A DNA stretch of 34,282 nt from Candidatus Zhuqueibacterota bacterium. Its GTDB lineage: Bacteria > Zhuqueibacterota > Zhuqueibacteria > Thermofontimicrobiales > Thiofontviventaceae. The notes below the pieces were generated by a model, which was given only the letters and a program-made list of their open reading frames with translations, made no database searches and was not told the DNA's origin. Location: NCBI GenBank assembly GCA_016926625.1, contig JAFGOE010000133.1, positions 1 through 34,282 of the forward strand, in the 5' to 3' direction. The position numbers were made by a program, and so were the translations under genes. This document shows, piece after piece, positions 26,496-33,970 of this stretch (its first letter is position 1; the number at the start of each line of letters is the position of its first letter).

Positions 26496-27212
26496 CTATC
26501 GGATGAATTCATCATGCTTCTTGGTCGTCTGATTATCATTCATGTTATTCACATCGTTCCGAACGGAATTATGATTTTTTTTTTCATCAGCCATATCATC
26601 ACCGGGGTTTCGATCGGATTCCCTGTTCCCGGTGGCTGACATGTGATCCGAACCTCTGGAAATGGTCGGATTCCCGTTTTTCTCCACCACCGGCGGCCTT
26701 GTCTGCAGACTTCTCGAGATATCGGGAATGCGATTTAACTTTTCCATCTTTCCCAACCCGAGGTCATCTAACTCAAGCACGCCGATCAATTCGAGCTGTG
26801 ATTCCAATAGATGCCTCAACCGTCTGGCGAATGAATCTTTTTGCGACTTAATCAGCATCAGTTCGTTTTTCATTTCGATCAGGCGTATCTTGGTGTCCTC
26901 GAGTAACTTCTCAGCCTTTAACTCCGCTTCTTTGATGATCAGGTTCGCTTCGCGTTTGGAATTATCCCGTGATTGATTTATCGTCTCCTGTGCGCTCATT
27001 AGCGATTCTTTGAATGTCTTTTCGACTTCCTGATAATCTTTAAGTTGGGTCTTCAGCTTCAAGACCTCATCGGACAGATGGTTTTTTTCCTTGATGAGAC
27101 TCTCGAATTCATCAGAAACCATCTCCAGAAACGTCTCGACCTCGATCGGATCGTAACCTCTCATCACTTTTCGAAATTCTTGTTTCTTGATATCCAGGGG
27201 GGTTAACTTCAA
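26496..27212 (-). CDS. divIVA: DivIVA-domain protein
   Basis: This 238-residue polar or septal scaffold protein has the DivIVA N-terminal lipid-binding signature LTPLDIKKQEFRKVMRGYD (residues 3-21), with PIEVETFLEMV following. A long coiled coil covers about 35-150. The C-terminal 75 residues are low-complexity, rich in Asn, Asp, Arg and Lys. The start is TTG at 27212 with GAGGAG upstream. It lies 23 bases downstream of yggT; this yggT-divIVA order is also common in Gram-positive bacteria. In a lipoprotein-bearing, probably Gram-negative cell its role is less studied. Clients cannot be predicted. Confidence 0.92.
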   Translation of the reverse strand: MKLTPLDIKKQEFRKVMRGYDPIEVETFLEMVSDEFESLIKEKNHLSDEVLKLKTQLKDYQEVEKTFKESLMSAQETINQSRDNSKREANLIIKEAELKAEKLLEDTKIRLIEMKNELMLIKSQKDSFARRLRHLLESQLELIGVLELDDLGLGKMEKLNRIPDISRSLQTRPPVVEKNGNPTISRGSDHMSATGNRESDRNPGDDMADEKKNHNSVRNDVNNMNDNQTTKKHDEFIR

Positions 27213-27235
27213 AACTGATCTCCTCTTATTTTCGA

Positions 27236-27532
27236 TTATCGAATGAATAACGCAAATTCACGAAGCGTTGATACGATGAAACCTTCGATGATGTATAATA
27301 TCAGCATTAAAACCATCGGTGATAGATCTAATCCTCCCATCGGAGGGAGATATCGTCGGATTTTTTTTAGTACGGGTTCTGTTATCTGCACCAGGAATCG
27401 AAAGATCTGATTGTTCGGATTGTAATTGATCCACGAGAGAACGACGCGGCCAATAAGAGCAATGATATAAAGGGAGATTCCGATGTCTATCAACCTGGCC
27501 AGCATCAAGATAAAATTTGCGATAATGAACAT
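27236..27532 (-). CDS. yggT: YggT family membrane protein
   Basis: This small integral membrane protein of the YggT family usually sits beside divIVA or division genes and is linked to osmotic tolerance or cell-division contexts. Two hydrophobic segments enclose the conserved VLSWINYNPNNQIFRFLVQITEPVLKKIRR block, of which the YNPNN and TEPVL parts are diagnostic, followed by LPPMGGLDLSPMV. I prefer the ATG at 27532 because GAAGG lies just before it. The upstream in-frame ATG at 27547 would add five residues and has no binding site. It probably heads a minus-strand unit that includes divIVA and perhaps the lipoprotein and pnp. Confidence 0.92.
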   Translation of the reverse strand: MFIIANFILMLARLIDIGISLYIIALIGRVVLSWINYNPNNQIFRFLVQITEPVLKKIRRYLPPMGGLDLSPMVLMLILYIIEGFIVSTLREFALFIR

Positions 27533-27570
27533 TGCATATACCTTCATAAATTAAAATTTTAAAACGTTTT

Positions 27571-27599
27571 AATATAATCCAATATAGCTTAAAAATCAA
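27571..27599 (-). promoter_or_regulatory. Promoter of yggT-divIVA
   Basis: On the minus strand TTGATT (27599-27594), a 17-base spacer and TATATT (27576-27571) lie about 40 bases upstream of the preferred yggT start. It is divergent from the efp promoter. Confidence 0.6.
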
Positions 27600-27634
27600 T
27601 AGAAAAATTTTTAAATTTGATTAATATAATTTGC

Positions 27635-27663
27635 TTGCTTTTGTAATCGAATTTTTGTATAAT
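27635..27663 (+). promoter_or_regulatory. Promoter of efp
   Basis: TTGCTT (27635-27640), a 17-base spacer and perfect TATAAT (27658-27663) precede efp by about 70 bases. The -35 box matches at four of six bases. The surrounding DNA is AT-rich, which may add chance matches. Confidence 0.6.
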
Positions 27664-27732
27664 AAGAAATTTATTAAACTTAGATGGTCGTAACTAACTC
27701 AATCAAACGCATTTGAATTATAGGAGATTTAT

Positions 27733-28290
27733 ATGCCAGCAATTTCAGAGTTCAGACGTGGCATGGCAATTTTATTCAAGGATGACATCTATGTAATTAC
27801 TGAATATCAGCACGTAAAGCCAGGCAAAGGTCAGGCTTTTATCAAGACCAAGCTCAAAAATGTAAAATCAGGACGAGTCATTGACAATACATTTAAATTA
27901 TCAGAAAAGTTAGAGGCTGTGCGTCTCGATGGCAAGCAGATGCAATATTTATATGAAGATCCCCATGGATTCGTGTTCATGGACATGACGACGTACGATC
28001 AGGTCACCCTCTCATCAGATTTAATCGGTGATGATAACAAATTTCTCAAAGAGGGACTCGAGGTTAAAGTCCTCTTTCACGGACAGGTGCCGATCACCAT
28101 GGAGCTCCCAACGTCGGTCGACTACACCGTGATCGAAGCAGAACCCGCTGTAAAAGGCGATACCGCTGGTAATCTAACGAAAATGGTGACAATCGAAACC
28201 GGAGCGCAGATACAAGTTCCGCCTTTCATCAATGCTGGCGAAACGATTAAAATTGATACCCGCAACGGGAGTTATCTTTCGCGTTCCTGA
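27733..28290 (+). CDS. efp: Translation elongation factor P
   Basis: This 185-residue factor rescues ribosomes stalled at polyproline stretches. All three EF-P domains are present: the KOW-like N-terminal domain with the tip loop HVKPGKGQAF, the OB domain, and a C-terminal OB domain ending GETIKIDTRNGSYLSR. The tip residue that is modified in many bacteria is Lys32 here. No EpmA, EpmB, YmfI or rhamnosyltransferase (EarP) gene is in the window; a Lys tip excludes the Arg-rhamnosylation type. TAGGAGA lies eight bases before the ATG. It is divergent from yggT and apparently monocistronic. Confidence 0.98.
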   Translation: MPAISEFRRGMAILFKDDIYVITEYQHVKPGKGQAFIKTKLKNVKSGRVIDNTFKLSEKLEAVRLDGKQMQYLYEDPHGFVFMDMTTYDQVTLSSDLIGDDNKFLKEGLEVKVLFHGQVPITMELPTSVDYTVIEAEPAVKGDTAGNLTKMVTIETGAQIQVPPFINAGETIKIDTRNGSYLSRS

Positions 28291-28345
28291 TCATTACTCA
28301 CTCTGGTTGATGCTTTCGGACCGGATCCGGTTATCGCAACCATGT

Positions 28346-28474
28346 AGGGCTTTATCAAAAGTTATTTTGTAGTGACGAATTTATTCGTCAAAAACCCCAT
28401 ATTTTATTGGGTAAATCGATTTACTGTCACTCATTGTGCAAAATATCATATCGTGTGACTTTTGATACAGCCCC
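28346..28474 (+). mobile_element. MITE-like element, copy C
   Basis: This copy is oriented opposite to copy B. Its left end AGGGCTTTATCAAA differs from the copy B end by two bases, and its right end TTTGATACAGCCCC is perfect. The hairpin TGACGAATTTATTCGTCA lies near the left end. Outside the hairpin and ends the interior is recognisably related to copy B but diverged. It fills much of the efp-rmuC gap. The remaining gap sequence (28475-28617) shows no gene. Confidence 0.75.
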
Positions 28475-28623
28475 TATCGATGCCTCTTCCCTATCCGGGA
28501 CCTGAATCGCACAGTGCAGATCCAGACTCACACGATGCATGACCTTCGAACCGATTGACTGCGTTCAGGGTCTTGATTTGCTCTTCAAGATCCAATTGAA
28601 TTCAATATTGACTTAATTTGACT

Positions 28624-29898
28624 ATGACACCTTATTATATCACATTCCTCATCCCCTTCCTGATCGGAGTCGTACTCGGCCTCTTAATCGCTCTTCTTCT
28701 CCGTTTGATCCAGGCTAAAACAGCCAGAGAACTGGCCGAAGAACTTTATGCGGAAAATGAGAAACGCAGAAATGAATACATCAACCAGATCATGGATTAC
28801 ATGAAGGCTTCGTTCAGCCACCTCTCCTTCGACGCTCTTTCCAGATCGACGACTGAATTTTTAAAGCTGGCACACTCCAAGCTGGAATCGGAACGAGAAC
28901 TCAATGTAAAGGAGTTGGACGAAAAGAAAGAGCTGATCGAATTCCAACTCAAACGGATGACGGTCGAACTCGAACAGGCATCCATGCTCATGCGCGACCT
29001 GGAACGCGATCGGGTCGATAAATTCTCGCAATTAGCCCATCAGCTCAAGATCACCAATGAGCAGACATCCACGCTCACGCGCTCGACACAGAATTTAAAC
29101 GAGATATTATCCAATACGAAGATTCGTGGCCAATGGGGCGAACGCATGGCCGAGGATGTGCTCAGGCTGGCCGGCTTCATCGAGAACATTAACTACATCA
29201 AGCAGAAGACCATTGCCAACTCAGGGCCGCGCCCTGATTTTACCTTCTTCCTTCCCAGGGAGTTGAAATTACACATGGATGTGAAATTTCCCATGAACAA
29301 TTACCTGAGGTATCTGGAAGCAGAATCGAGCGTCGACCGTGAGAAGTTCCGCATCGACTTCCTGAAAGATGTGAAACTGCGGATCAAAGAGGTCACGTCG
29401 CGTGAATATATCGATCCCAACCAGCAGACAGTCGATTACGTTCTGTTATTTATTCCGAACGAGCAGATCTACGCGTTTATCCACGAGCAGGATCCCTCGA
29501 TTCTCGATGAAGGCTTGAAGAATCATGTCGTTTTCTGCTCACCCATCACACTGTACGCCGTTCTGGCTGTCATTCGTCAGGCAGTAGATAATTTTTCATT
29601 GGAACAGACATCGAATGAGATCCTGTCGCTGATCGGTTCGTTCAAAAAGCAATGGTTCGAATTTGTTAAAAAAATGGATAATCTTGGAAAAAAGATAGAG
29701 GAAGCACAGAAAGAGTACGAACAACTGACTTCGACTCGCCGTCGTCAGCTGGAGAAACCTTTAAATAAACTCGAGGTATTAAGGACGCAGAGACGACTGC
29801 CGCTTGATACACTGTCGACCCCGGATCAGGAGGCACTGGATCTCGATGAACCTTCCGCAGATGATGAGGGCTCGAATGATGATGCCGGGCCTGCATAG
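28624..29898 (+). CDS. rmuC: RmuC-family protein (DNA recombination/limiting factor)
   Basis: This RmuC homologue of about 424 residues limits inversions at short inverted repeats in E. coli and is nuclease-like in fold. An N-terminal transmembrane helix (about 3-27) is followed by a long coiled coil (about 35-165). The conserved domain then starts with GQWGERMAEDVLRLAGF and includes RPDFTFFLP, LHMDVKFP and LFIPNEQIYAF. The C-terminal 35 residues are acidic. The start is uncertain: ATG at 28624 or TTG at 28618, neither with a clear ribosome binding site. Length is normal. Confidence 0.93.
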   Translation: MTPYYITFLIPFLIGVVLGLLIALLLRLIQAKTARELAEELYAENEKRRNEYINQIMDYMKASFSHLSFDALSRSTTEFLKLAHSKLESERELNVKELDEKKELIEFQLKRMTVELEQASMLMRDLERDRVDKFSQLAHQLKITNEQTSTLTRSTQNLNEILSNTKIRGQWGERMAEDVLRLAGFIENINYIKQKTIANSGPRPDFTFFLPRELKLHMDVKFPMNNYLRYLEAESSVDREKFRIDFLKDVKLRIKEVTSREYIDPNQQTVDYVLLFIPNEQIYAFIHEQDPSILDEGLKNHVVFCSPITLYAVLAVIRQAVDNFSLEQTSNEILSLIGSFKKQWFEFVKKMDNLGKKIEEAQKEYEQLTSTRRRQLEKPLNKLEVLRTQRRLPLDTLSTPDQEALDLDEPSADDEGSNDDAGPA

Positions 29899-29995
29899 CG
29901 CATATCTTGCCGTTTTTAAAGGAAATACAGGCGCATGTACGGTGCGTATATCAAACAGGATTAGCGGTTGATAACTGCTTAGGAGCCATGCCGAT

Positions 29996-30038
29996 AGCAA
30001 AAAGGCCCGACATTCCCCCGGCTGCCGAGCCTTTTGCT
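29996..30038. terminator. Hairpin, probable bidirectional terminator downstream of rmuC
   Basis: AGCAAAAAGGC (from 29996) pairs with GCCTTTTGCT (to 30038). The stem extends inward through CG and CA/TG pairs with two mismatches, around a C-rich loop. The A-run, GC stem and T-run order fits an intrinsic terminator on either strand, although the T-run has only four bases. It lies about 100 bases beyond the rmuC stop. Confidence 0.45.
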
Positions 30039-30085
30039 AAGCTGAAACACAGTCACCGATTATAGTGACATTGGCCCCCCAATTA

Positions 30086-30295
30086 TCATGTTTCGTCCAT
30101 GTTCAGCGCAGTATGAAATCCAACTCTGTTCGCGATCAGTAAGTATCTATGAGGGCGATATAATATATCGAACTGTGTTCCGTCGTCTTGTTTATTAGTA
30201 ATACAGTCATTTAGATCGAGATGCGGAATCATTTTATGTGCAAAATGAAGTAATTTTTCTTTGATTTTTGCTTTGTAACGTGTATATTCTGATGT
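30086..30295 (-). pseudogene. Degenerate minus-strand coding segment, possibly from a phytoene-desaturase-type oxidoreductase
   Basis: After an in-frame TAA, a minus-strand frame stays open for 69 codons to TGA at 30088-30086. It reads KIKEKLLHFAHKMIPHL, then a segment with RPHRYLLIANRVGFH. The first part recalls the region of CrtI-like FAD oxidoreductases in which lysine-rich helices precede a conserved IP-L motif. The match is weak and from memory. No ATG with a binding site is present and the N-terminal FAD domain is absent. It overlaps the rocD promoter. The rest of the rmuC-rocD gap (29899-30462) shows only the hairpin at 29996-30038. Confidence 0.3.
30261..30288 (+). promoter_or_regulatory. 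Promoter of the rocD operon
   Basis: TTGATT (30261-30266), a 16-base spacer and TATATT (30283-30288) lie about 175 bases upstream of rocD. The -35 box is followed by a T-run. The long leader holds no structure I could recognise. Confidence 0.5.
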
Positions 30296-30462
30296 TTATG
30301 TTCGAATCGGCCCAATTTCTTTCGCATCTTTAAATGATTGTGCGTATGATTAAAAAACGGGTATCTAGCGGCAATAAAAAATTGATCTTAATACATTCTC
30401 AGAAAGATGAAATAAACTAACACAGTCTGACAACAGATTATTAATACAGGAGGTTATAGTCG

Positions 30463-31665
30463 ATGAACACCACTGATTACATTGCATTGGAAAATAAATA
30501 CGGCGCACATAATTACAAACCACTGGACGTCGTGATCAAACGAGGCAAGGGTGTGTGGGTAAAAGATGTCGAAGGCAAGAAATACATGGACTTTCTGGCC
30601 GCCTATTCGGCGTTGAATCAAGGTCACTGTCATCCGCGTCTCGTGAAGGTGATGAAGAAACAGAGCAAGAAACTAGCATTAACTTCGCGTGCTTTCCGCA
30701 ACGACCAATTGCCGTTATTAGCGAAAGAGTTATGCAAGCTGACCGGGTACGACATGATGTTACCGATGAATTCCGGCGCAGAAGCCGTGGAAACAGCGAT
30801 TAAAGCCGCCCGAAAATGGGGATATAAAATTAAGAAAGTCCCCAGGAACAAAGCGGAAATCATCGTATGCGATGGCAATTTCCACGGACGTACGATCACG
30901 ATCATCTCATTCTCTCCGGAAGATCAGTATAAAGACGGCTTCCAACCTTTGACCAAAGGATTTAAAATGGTTCCTTACGGTGATATCGCCGCATTTGAAG
31001 AAGCGATTACCGAAAATACAGTCGCTTTTCTGGTGGAACCGATACAGGGTGAAGGCGGTGTAATCGTCCCTCCGAAAGGATACTTGAAAAAAGCGAGCCA
31101 ACTGTGCAAGGAAAAAAATATTCTCCTGATCGCGGATGAAATCCAGAGCGGACTGGGAAGAACCGGCAAATTGTTCGCTTACGAACATGAACATGTTAAA
31201 CCGGACATGGTCACTATCGGCAAAGCGTTATCCGGTGGAATGTATCCGGTTTCCGCCGTACTCTCGTCCAGTGAAATTTTAGGCGTCTTTAATCCAGGCG
31301 ATCATGGTTCAACGTATGGAGGCAATCCATTGGCCTGCGCGATAGCAAGAAAAGCATTGAAGATCATCGTGGATGAAAAATTATCGGAGCGCTCCGCCAA
31401 ATTAGGCAAATACCTGATGGAGAGGCTTAAGAAGATAGACAGTAAACATGTCGATTTCTATCGCGGCGAAGGATTATGGATCGGTATCGTCCTGAAAAAA
31501 GAATCCGGCGGTGCCAGGAGGTTCTGCGAAGCTCTCATGGAAAGAGGATTGCTTTGCAAAGAGACGCATGTGAATGTCATTCGTCTCGCACCGCCATTGG
31601 TGATAACTAAGAAGGAAATAGATTGGGCGCTGGAGCGAATCGAAAACGTCCTCACCATGCTGTAA
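30463..31665 (+). CDS. rocD: Ornithine aminotransferase
   Basis: This 400-residue class III PLP-dependent aminotransferase converts ornithine and 2-oxoglutarate to glutamate semialdehyde and glutamate, linking arginine breakdown to proline. The N-terminal YGAHNYKPLDVVI is characteristic of ornithine aminotransferases. Also seen are the PLP-binding region MNSGAEAVETAIK, GNFHGRT, ADEIQSGLGRTG and the Schiff-base lysine Lys254 in TIGKALSGG. A strong AGGAGG precedes the ATG. No other arginine-degradation gene is nearby. The rhodanese gene follows after 48 bases, so they may be co-transcribed. Acetylornithine aminotransferase is less likely because of the N-terminal signature. Confidence 0.95.
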   Translation: MNTTDYIALENKYGAHNYKPLDVVIKRGKGVWVKDVEGKKYMDFLAAYSALNQGHCHPRLVKVMKKQSKKLALTSRAFRNDQLPLLAKELCKLTGYDMMLPMNSGAEAVETAIKAARKWGYKIKKVPRNKAEIIVCDGNFHGRTITIISFSPEDQYKDGFQPLTKGFKMVPYGDIAAFEEAITENTVAFLVEPIQGEGGVIVPPKGYLKKASQLCKEKNILLIADEIQSGLGRTGKLFAYEHEHVKPDMVTIGKALSGGMYPVSAVLSSSEILGVFNPGDHGSTYGGNPLACAIARKALKIIVDEKLSERSAKLGKYLMERLKKIDSKHVDFYRGEGLWIGIVLKKESGGARRFCEALMERGLLCKETHVNVIRLAPPLVITKKEIDWALERIENVLTML

Positions 31666-31713
31666 TTTCGTACTGAAGTTATGCGTGTATATCTGAAAGG
31701 AGTTTAGATCAAA

Positions 31714-32274
31714 GTGAAACTCGTTGATGGACGAATCCTGCGTGAAGTATCGGTCATTTTAGGCGCAGCCGCATTTTTCGGACTTTTTATCAATTTCTTC
31801 CATCCGCATGGGGTAAGGGTAAGTTTTACCCGTCCTCCCCTGCCCTATGCGGACGATGAGCTGCTGGTAAAAAAACTGCATCGCGACGCTCAATCGTCAA
31901 AACCAGGCACCAGTAAAGGAGAGAACATAAGATACACCGAACCGGCCCTCGTATCCACGAAACAGGTCATCGATCTGATGACAAAAAACGATGCTATCCT
32001 GATCGATGCCCGGGAACCGGAAAAATATTACGCCGAACAGATACCCTCCTCGATCAACATTCCATTCGAAATGTACGATCTATACAAAAGCGTGGTAGAC
32101 ACCCTATCTGCCGATAAATGGCTTATCTGTTTCTGCGACGGTCCGCCGTGCGATATGGGTGAACTGCTCGCTCACGAACTCGCAGCGGATGGCTTTCCGA
32201 AAGTAGCCATATATGCTGAAGGGATCGAAGCCTGGAAAACGCTGGGGAACTCGGTTGTACCCGAAGGAGAATGA
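31714..32274 (+). CDS. Membrane-anchored rhodanese-domain protein
   Basis: This 186-residue protein has one N-terminal membrane segment (about 10-28, VSVILGAAAFFGLFINFF), a linker, and a single rhodanese domain (about 80-182) with the sulfur-carrying Cys probably in ICFCDGPPCDMG. Such domains transfer sulfur or handle thiol redox chemistry; with this topology it would probably face the periplasm. The start is GTG with AAAGGAG upstream. It ends one base before the MauE-like gene, which implies joint translation and a shared role. A clear partner substrate is not visible. Confidence 0.88.
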   Translation: MKLVDGRILREVSVILGAAAFFGLFINFFHPHGVRVSFTRPPLPYADDELLVKKLHRDAQSSKPGTSKGENIRYTEPALVSTKQVIDLMTKNDAILIDAREPEKYYAEQIPSSINIPFEMYDLYKSVVDTLSADKWLICFCDGPPCDMGELLAHELAADGFPKVAIYAEGIEAWKTLGNSVVPEGE

Positions 32275-32275
32275 C

Positions 32276-32719
32276 ATGGCTTTTAAACTGAATAAAGATA
32301 CTCCCATTACTATTCTGAGAATTCTGGTCGGCATCCTATTCATTTTCTCCGGGATCACTAAAATTCTCAATCCCTCTGAATTTGCATGGGACATCGATAA
32401 TTATCGAATGATTCCGTATATACTTGTCACCCTGATGGCGATCATTCTACCGTGGCTCGAATTACTGTGCGGGATTTTGTTGATGGTGGGGCCCTTTAAA
32501 AAAGGAGCATCGCTCATCCTGTTATTTACATCCGTTATGTTTCTGATCGCGATCAGTTCCGCACTGTTTCGAGGACTCAATATCAATTGCGGTTGTTTCT
32601 CCGTCAATGCCGAGTCAATGAAGATCAGCATCTGGAAATTAATCGAAAATATCGCGCTGTTTTCTGCTCTGCTGATCATAGTCACTAACCTATTTCGGAT
32701 CAGGCTCATCAAGTCTTAA
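32276..32719 (+). CDS. MauE/DoxX-like membrane protein
   Basis: This 147-residue four-helix membrane protein of the DoxX/MauE superfamily has the pattern RILVGILFIFSGITKILNP for helix 1 and WLELLCGILLMVG for helix 2. A central NCGCF motif supplies two cysteines, as in MauE-type proteins linked to disulfide or thiol redox reactions. I chose the ATG at 32276 (GAAGGAG upstream, one base after the rhodanese stop); the longer open frame from 32213 lies inside the rhodanese gene. The pair probably works together in extracytoplasmic thiol or sulfur chemistry. Its last 30 bases overlap hisD on the opposite strand. Confidence 0.85.
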   Translation: MAFKLNKDTPITILRILVGILFIFSGITKILNPSEFAWDIDNYRMIPYILVTLMAIILPWLELLCGILLMVGPFKKGASLILLFTSVMFLIAISSALFRGLNINCGCFSVNAESMKISIWKLIENIALFSALLIIVTNLFRIRLIKS

Positions 32720-33970
32720 CTTGACAGAATTTGCATGCCCGTGTAAGCCCTCCATCATGGCCAGACGGTGCGCGTGAGGCCCGATCTCGGACAACCCGCT
32801 GTGATCGACTCTCAATGTAGTTTGAAATTTAAGAAAATCTTTAACACTTAAGCCGCCGGTGTAACGAGCGCTTCGATCGGTAGGCAATGTATGATTCAAA
32901 CCGCTGCTGTAATCACCCAACACCTCGGCTGCATACGATCCCAGGAATAAAGAACCGTAATTTTTAAGATTTTTCGCAAAGTAGTCGATCTGCTTTACCT
33001 GAACCTCGATATGCTCGGGCGCTTTTCGATTCGCGATGTCGATGGCCTGCTTGATATCATCGACGATGATAATGACTCCATTGCGGCTGATTGAGATGGA
33101 TGCAATCTCCCTCGTCTCCAAATGCGAAAGCTGTGATTCGAGTTCCGATATCACCTTTTGCGCGAAGCCTTCGTCATCGGTCACCAGAATCGCTATGGCG
33201 TTCGCATCATGTTCTGCCTGACTCAGCAGATCCGCGGCAATAAAGCGCGCATTAGCCGTGCTATCGGCTATGACCAGCAACTCCGTCGGCCCTGCAATAA
33301 AGTCGATCCCTACTGCCCCGTAAACTAATTTCTTTGCGGCTGTAACATATTGATTACCGGGACCGACAATTTTGTCGACCGCAGGGATCGACTCCGTCCC
33401 GTAGGCCAATGCTGCAATCGCCTGAACACCACCGACTCGATAAATTTCTGTGATCCCACACAGTTGGGCTGCTGCTAAAATCGTCGGATGGATGGAATGA
33501 TGATGCGTCGGCGGCGATACCAGTGTGATCTTTTCGACTCCGGCTATCCTCGCAGGAATGGCGCACATTAACACGGTGGAAGGCAGCGGGTAGCTGCCAC
33601 CCGGAGTATATATACCGACGCGTTCAATCGGAAACACCTTTTGGCCCGTAAACACACCCGGTCGTATCTCGAATTCAAAATCTTTATAGTTCTCCCTTTG
33701 CCTGATCGTGAACAATTCGATATTATTTGCAGTAGCTTGCAGAGCCTTTATCTCAGCGGCTTCTAAACGATGATAAGCACTTTCAATTTCAGATGTGCCG
33801 ACCTTTAATTGGTCGCTGCTAATATGATCAAATTGGGCTGTGTATTTTTTGACAGCGGAATCTCCATACCGTTTAACGTCATTAATAATGCGAGCCACCG
33901 ACGGCAGGTCTTCAAGTTCTCTGTATTCAAAAAACGATTTTTCTAACTCGTCGTATCGGATAATTTTCAT
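32690..33970 (-). CDS. hisD: Histidinol dehydrogenase
   Basis: This 426-residue NAD-dependent zinc enzyme oxidises L-histidinol to L-histidine, the final two steps of histidine synthesis. Motifs include VGIYTPGGSYPLPSTVLM, VGPGNQYVTAAKKLV, GIDFIAGPTELLVIAD, SQAEHD (catalytic Glu and His), and the C-terminal SGLNHTLPT with GGLSVKDF. Length is normal. Its start codon overlaps the stop of hisIE by four bases (ATGA), so the two are co-translated. Its 3' end overlaps the convergent MauE-like gene by 30 bases. Confidence 0.98.
   Translation of the reverse strand: MKIIRYDELEKSFFEYRELEDLPSVARIINDVKRYGDSAVKKYTAQFDHISSDQLKVGTSEIESAYHRLEAAEIKALQATANNIELFTIRQRENYKDFEFEIRPGVFTGQKVFPIERVGIYTPGGSYPLPSTVLMCAIPARIAGVEKITLVSPPTHHHSIHPTILAAAQLCGITEIYRVGGVQAIAALAYGTESIPAVDKIVGPGNQYVTAAKKLVYGAVGIDFIAGPTELLVIADSTANARFIAADLLSQAEHDANAIAILVTDDEGFAQKVISELESQLSHLETREIASISISRNGVIIIVDDIKQAIDIANRKAPEHIEVQVKQIDYFAKNLKNYGSLFLGSYAAEVLGDYSSGLNHTLPTDRSARYTGGLSVKDFLKFQTTLRVDHSGLSEIGPHAHRLAMMEGLHGHANSVKLRLDEPDPK

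Noticed and set aside
28320..28331. ACCGGATCCGGT palindrome as a terminator of efp
   Set aside because: It has no loop and no T-run; a 12-base palindrome alone is weak evidence.
29899..30462. tRNA or small RNA gene in the rmuC-rocD gap
   Set aside because: No cloverleaf or anticodon arm could be traced; the only strong structure is the terminator-like hairpin.
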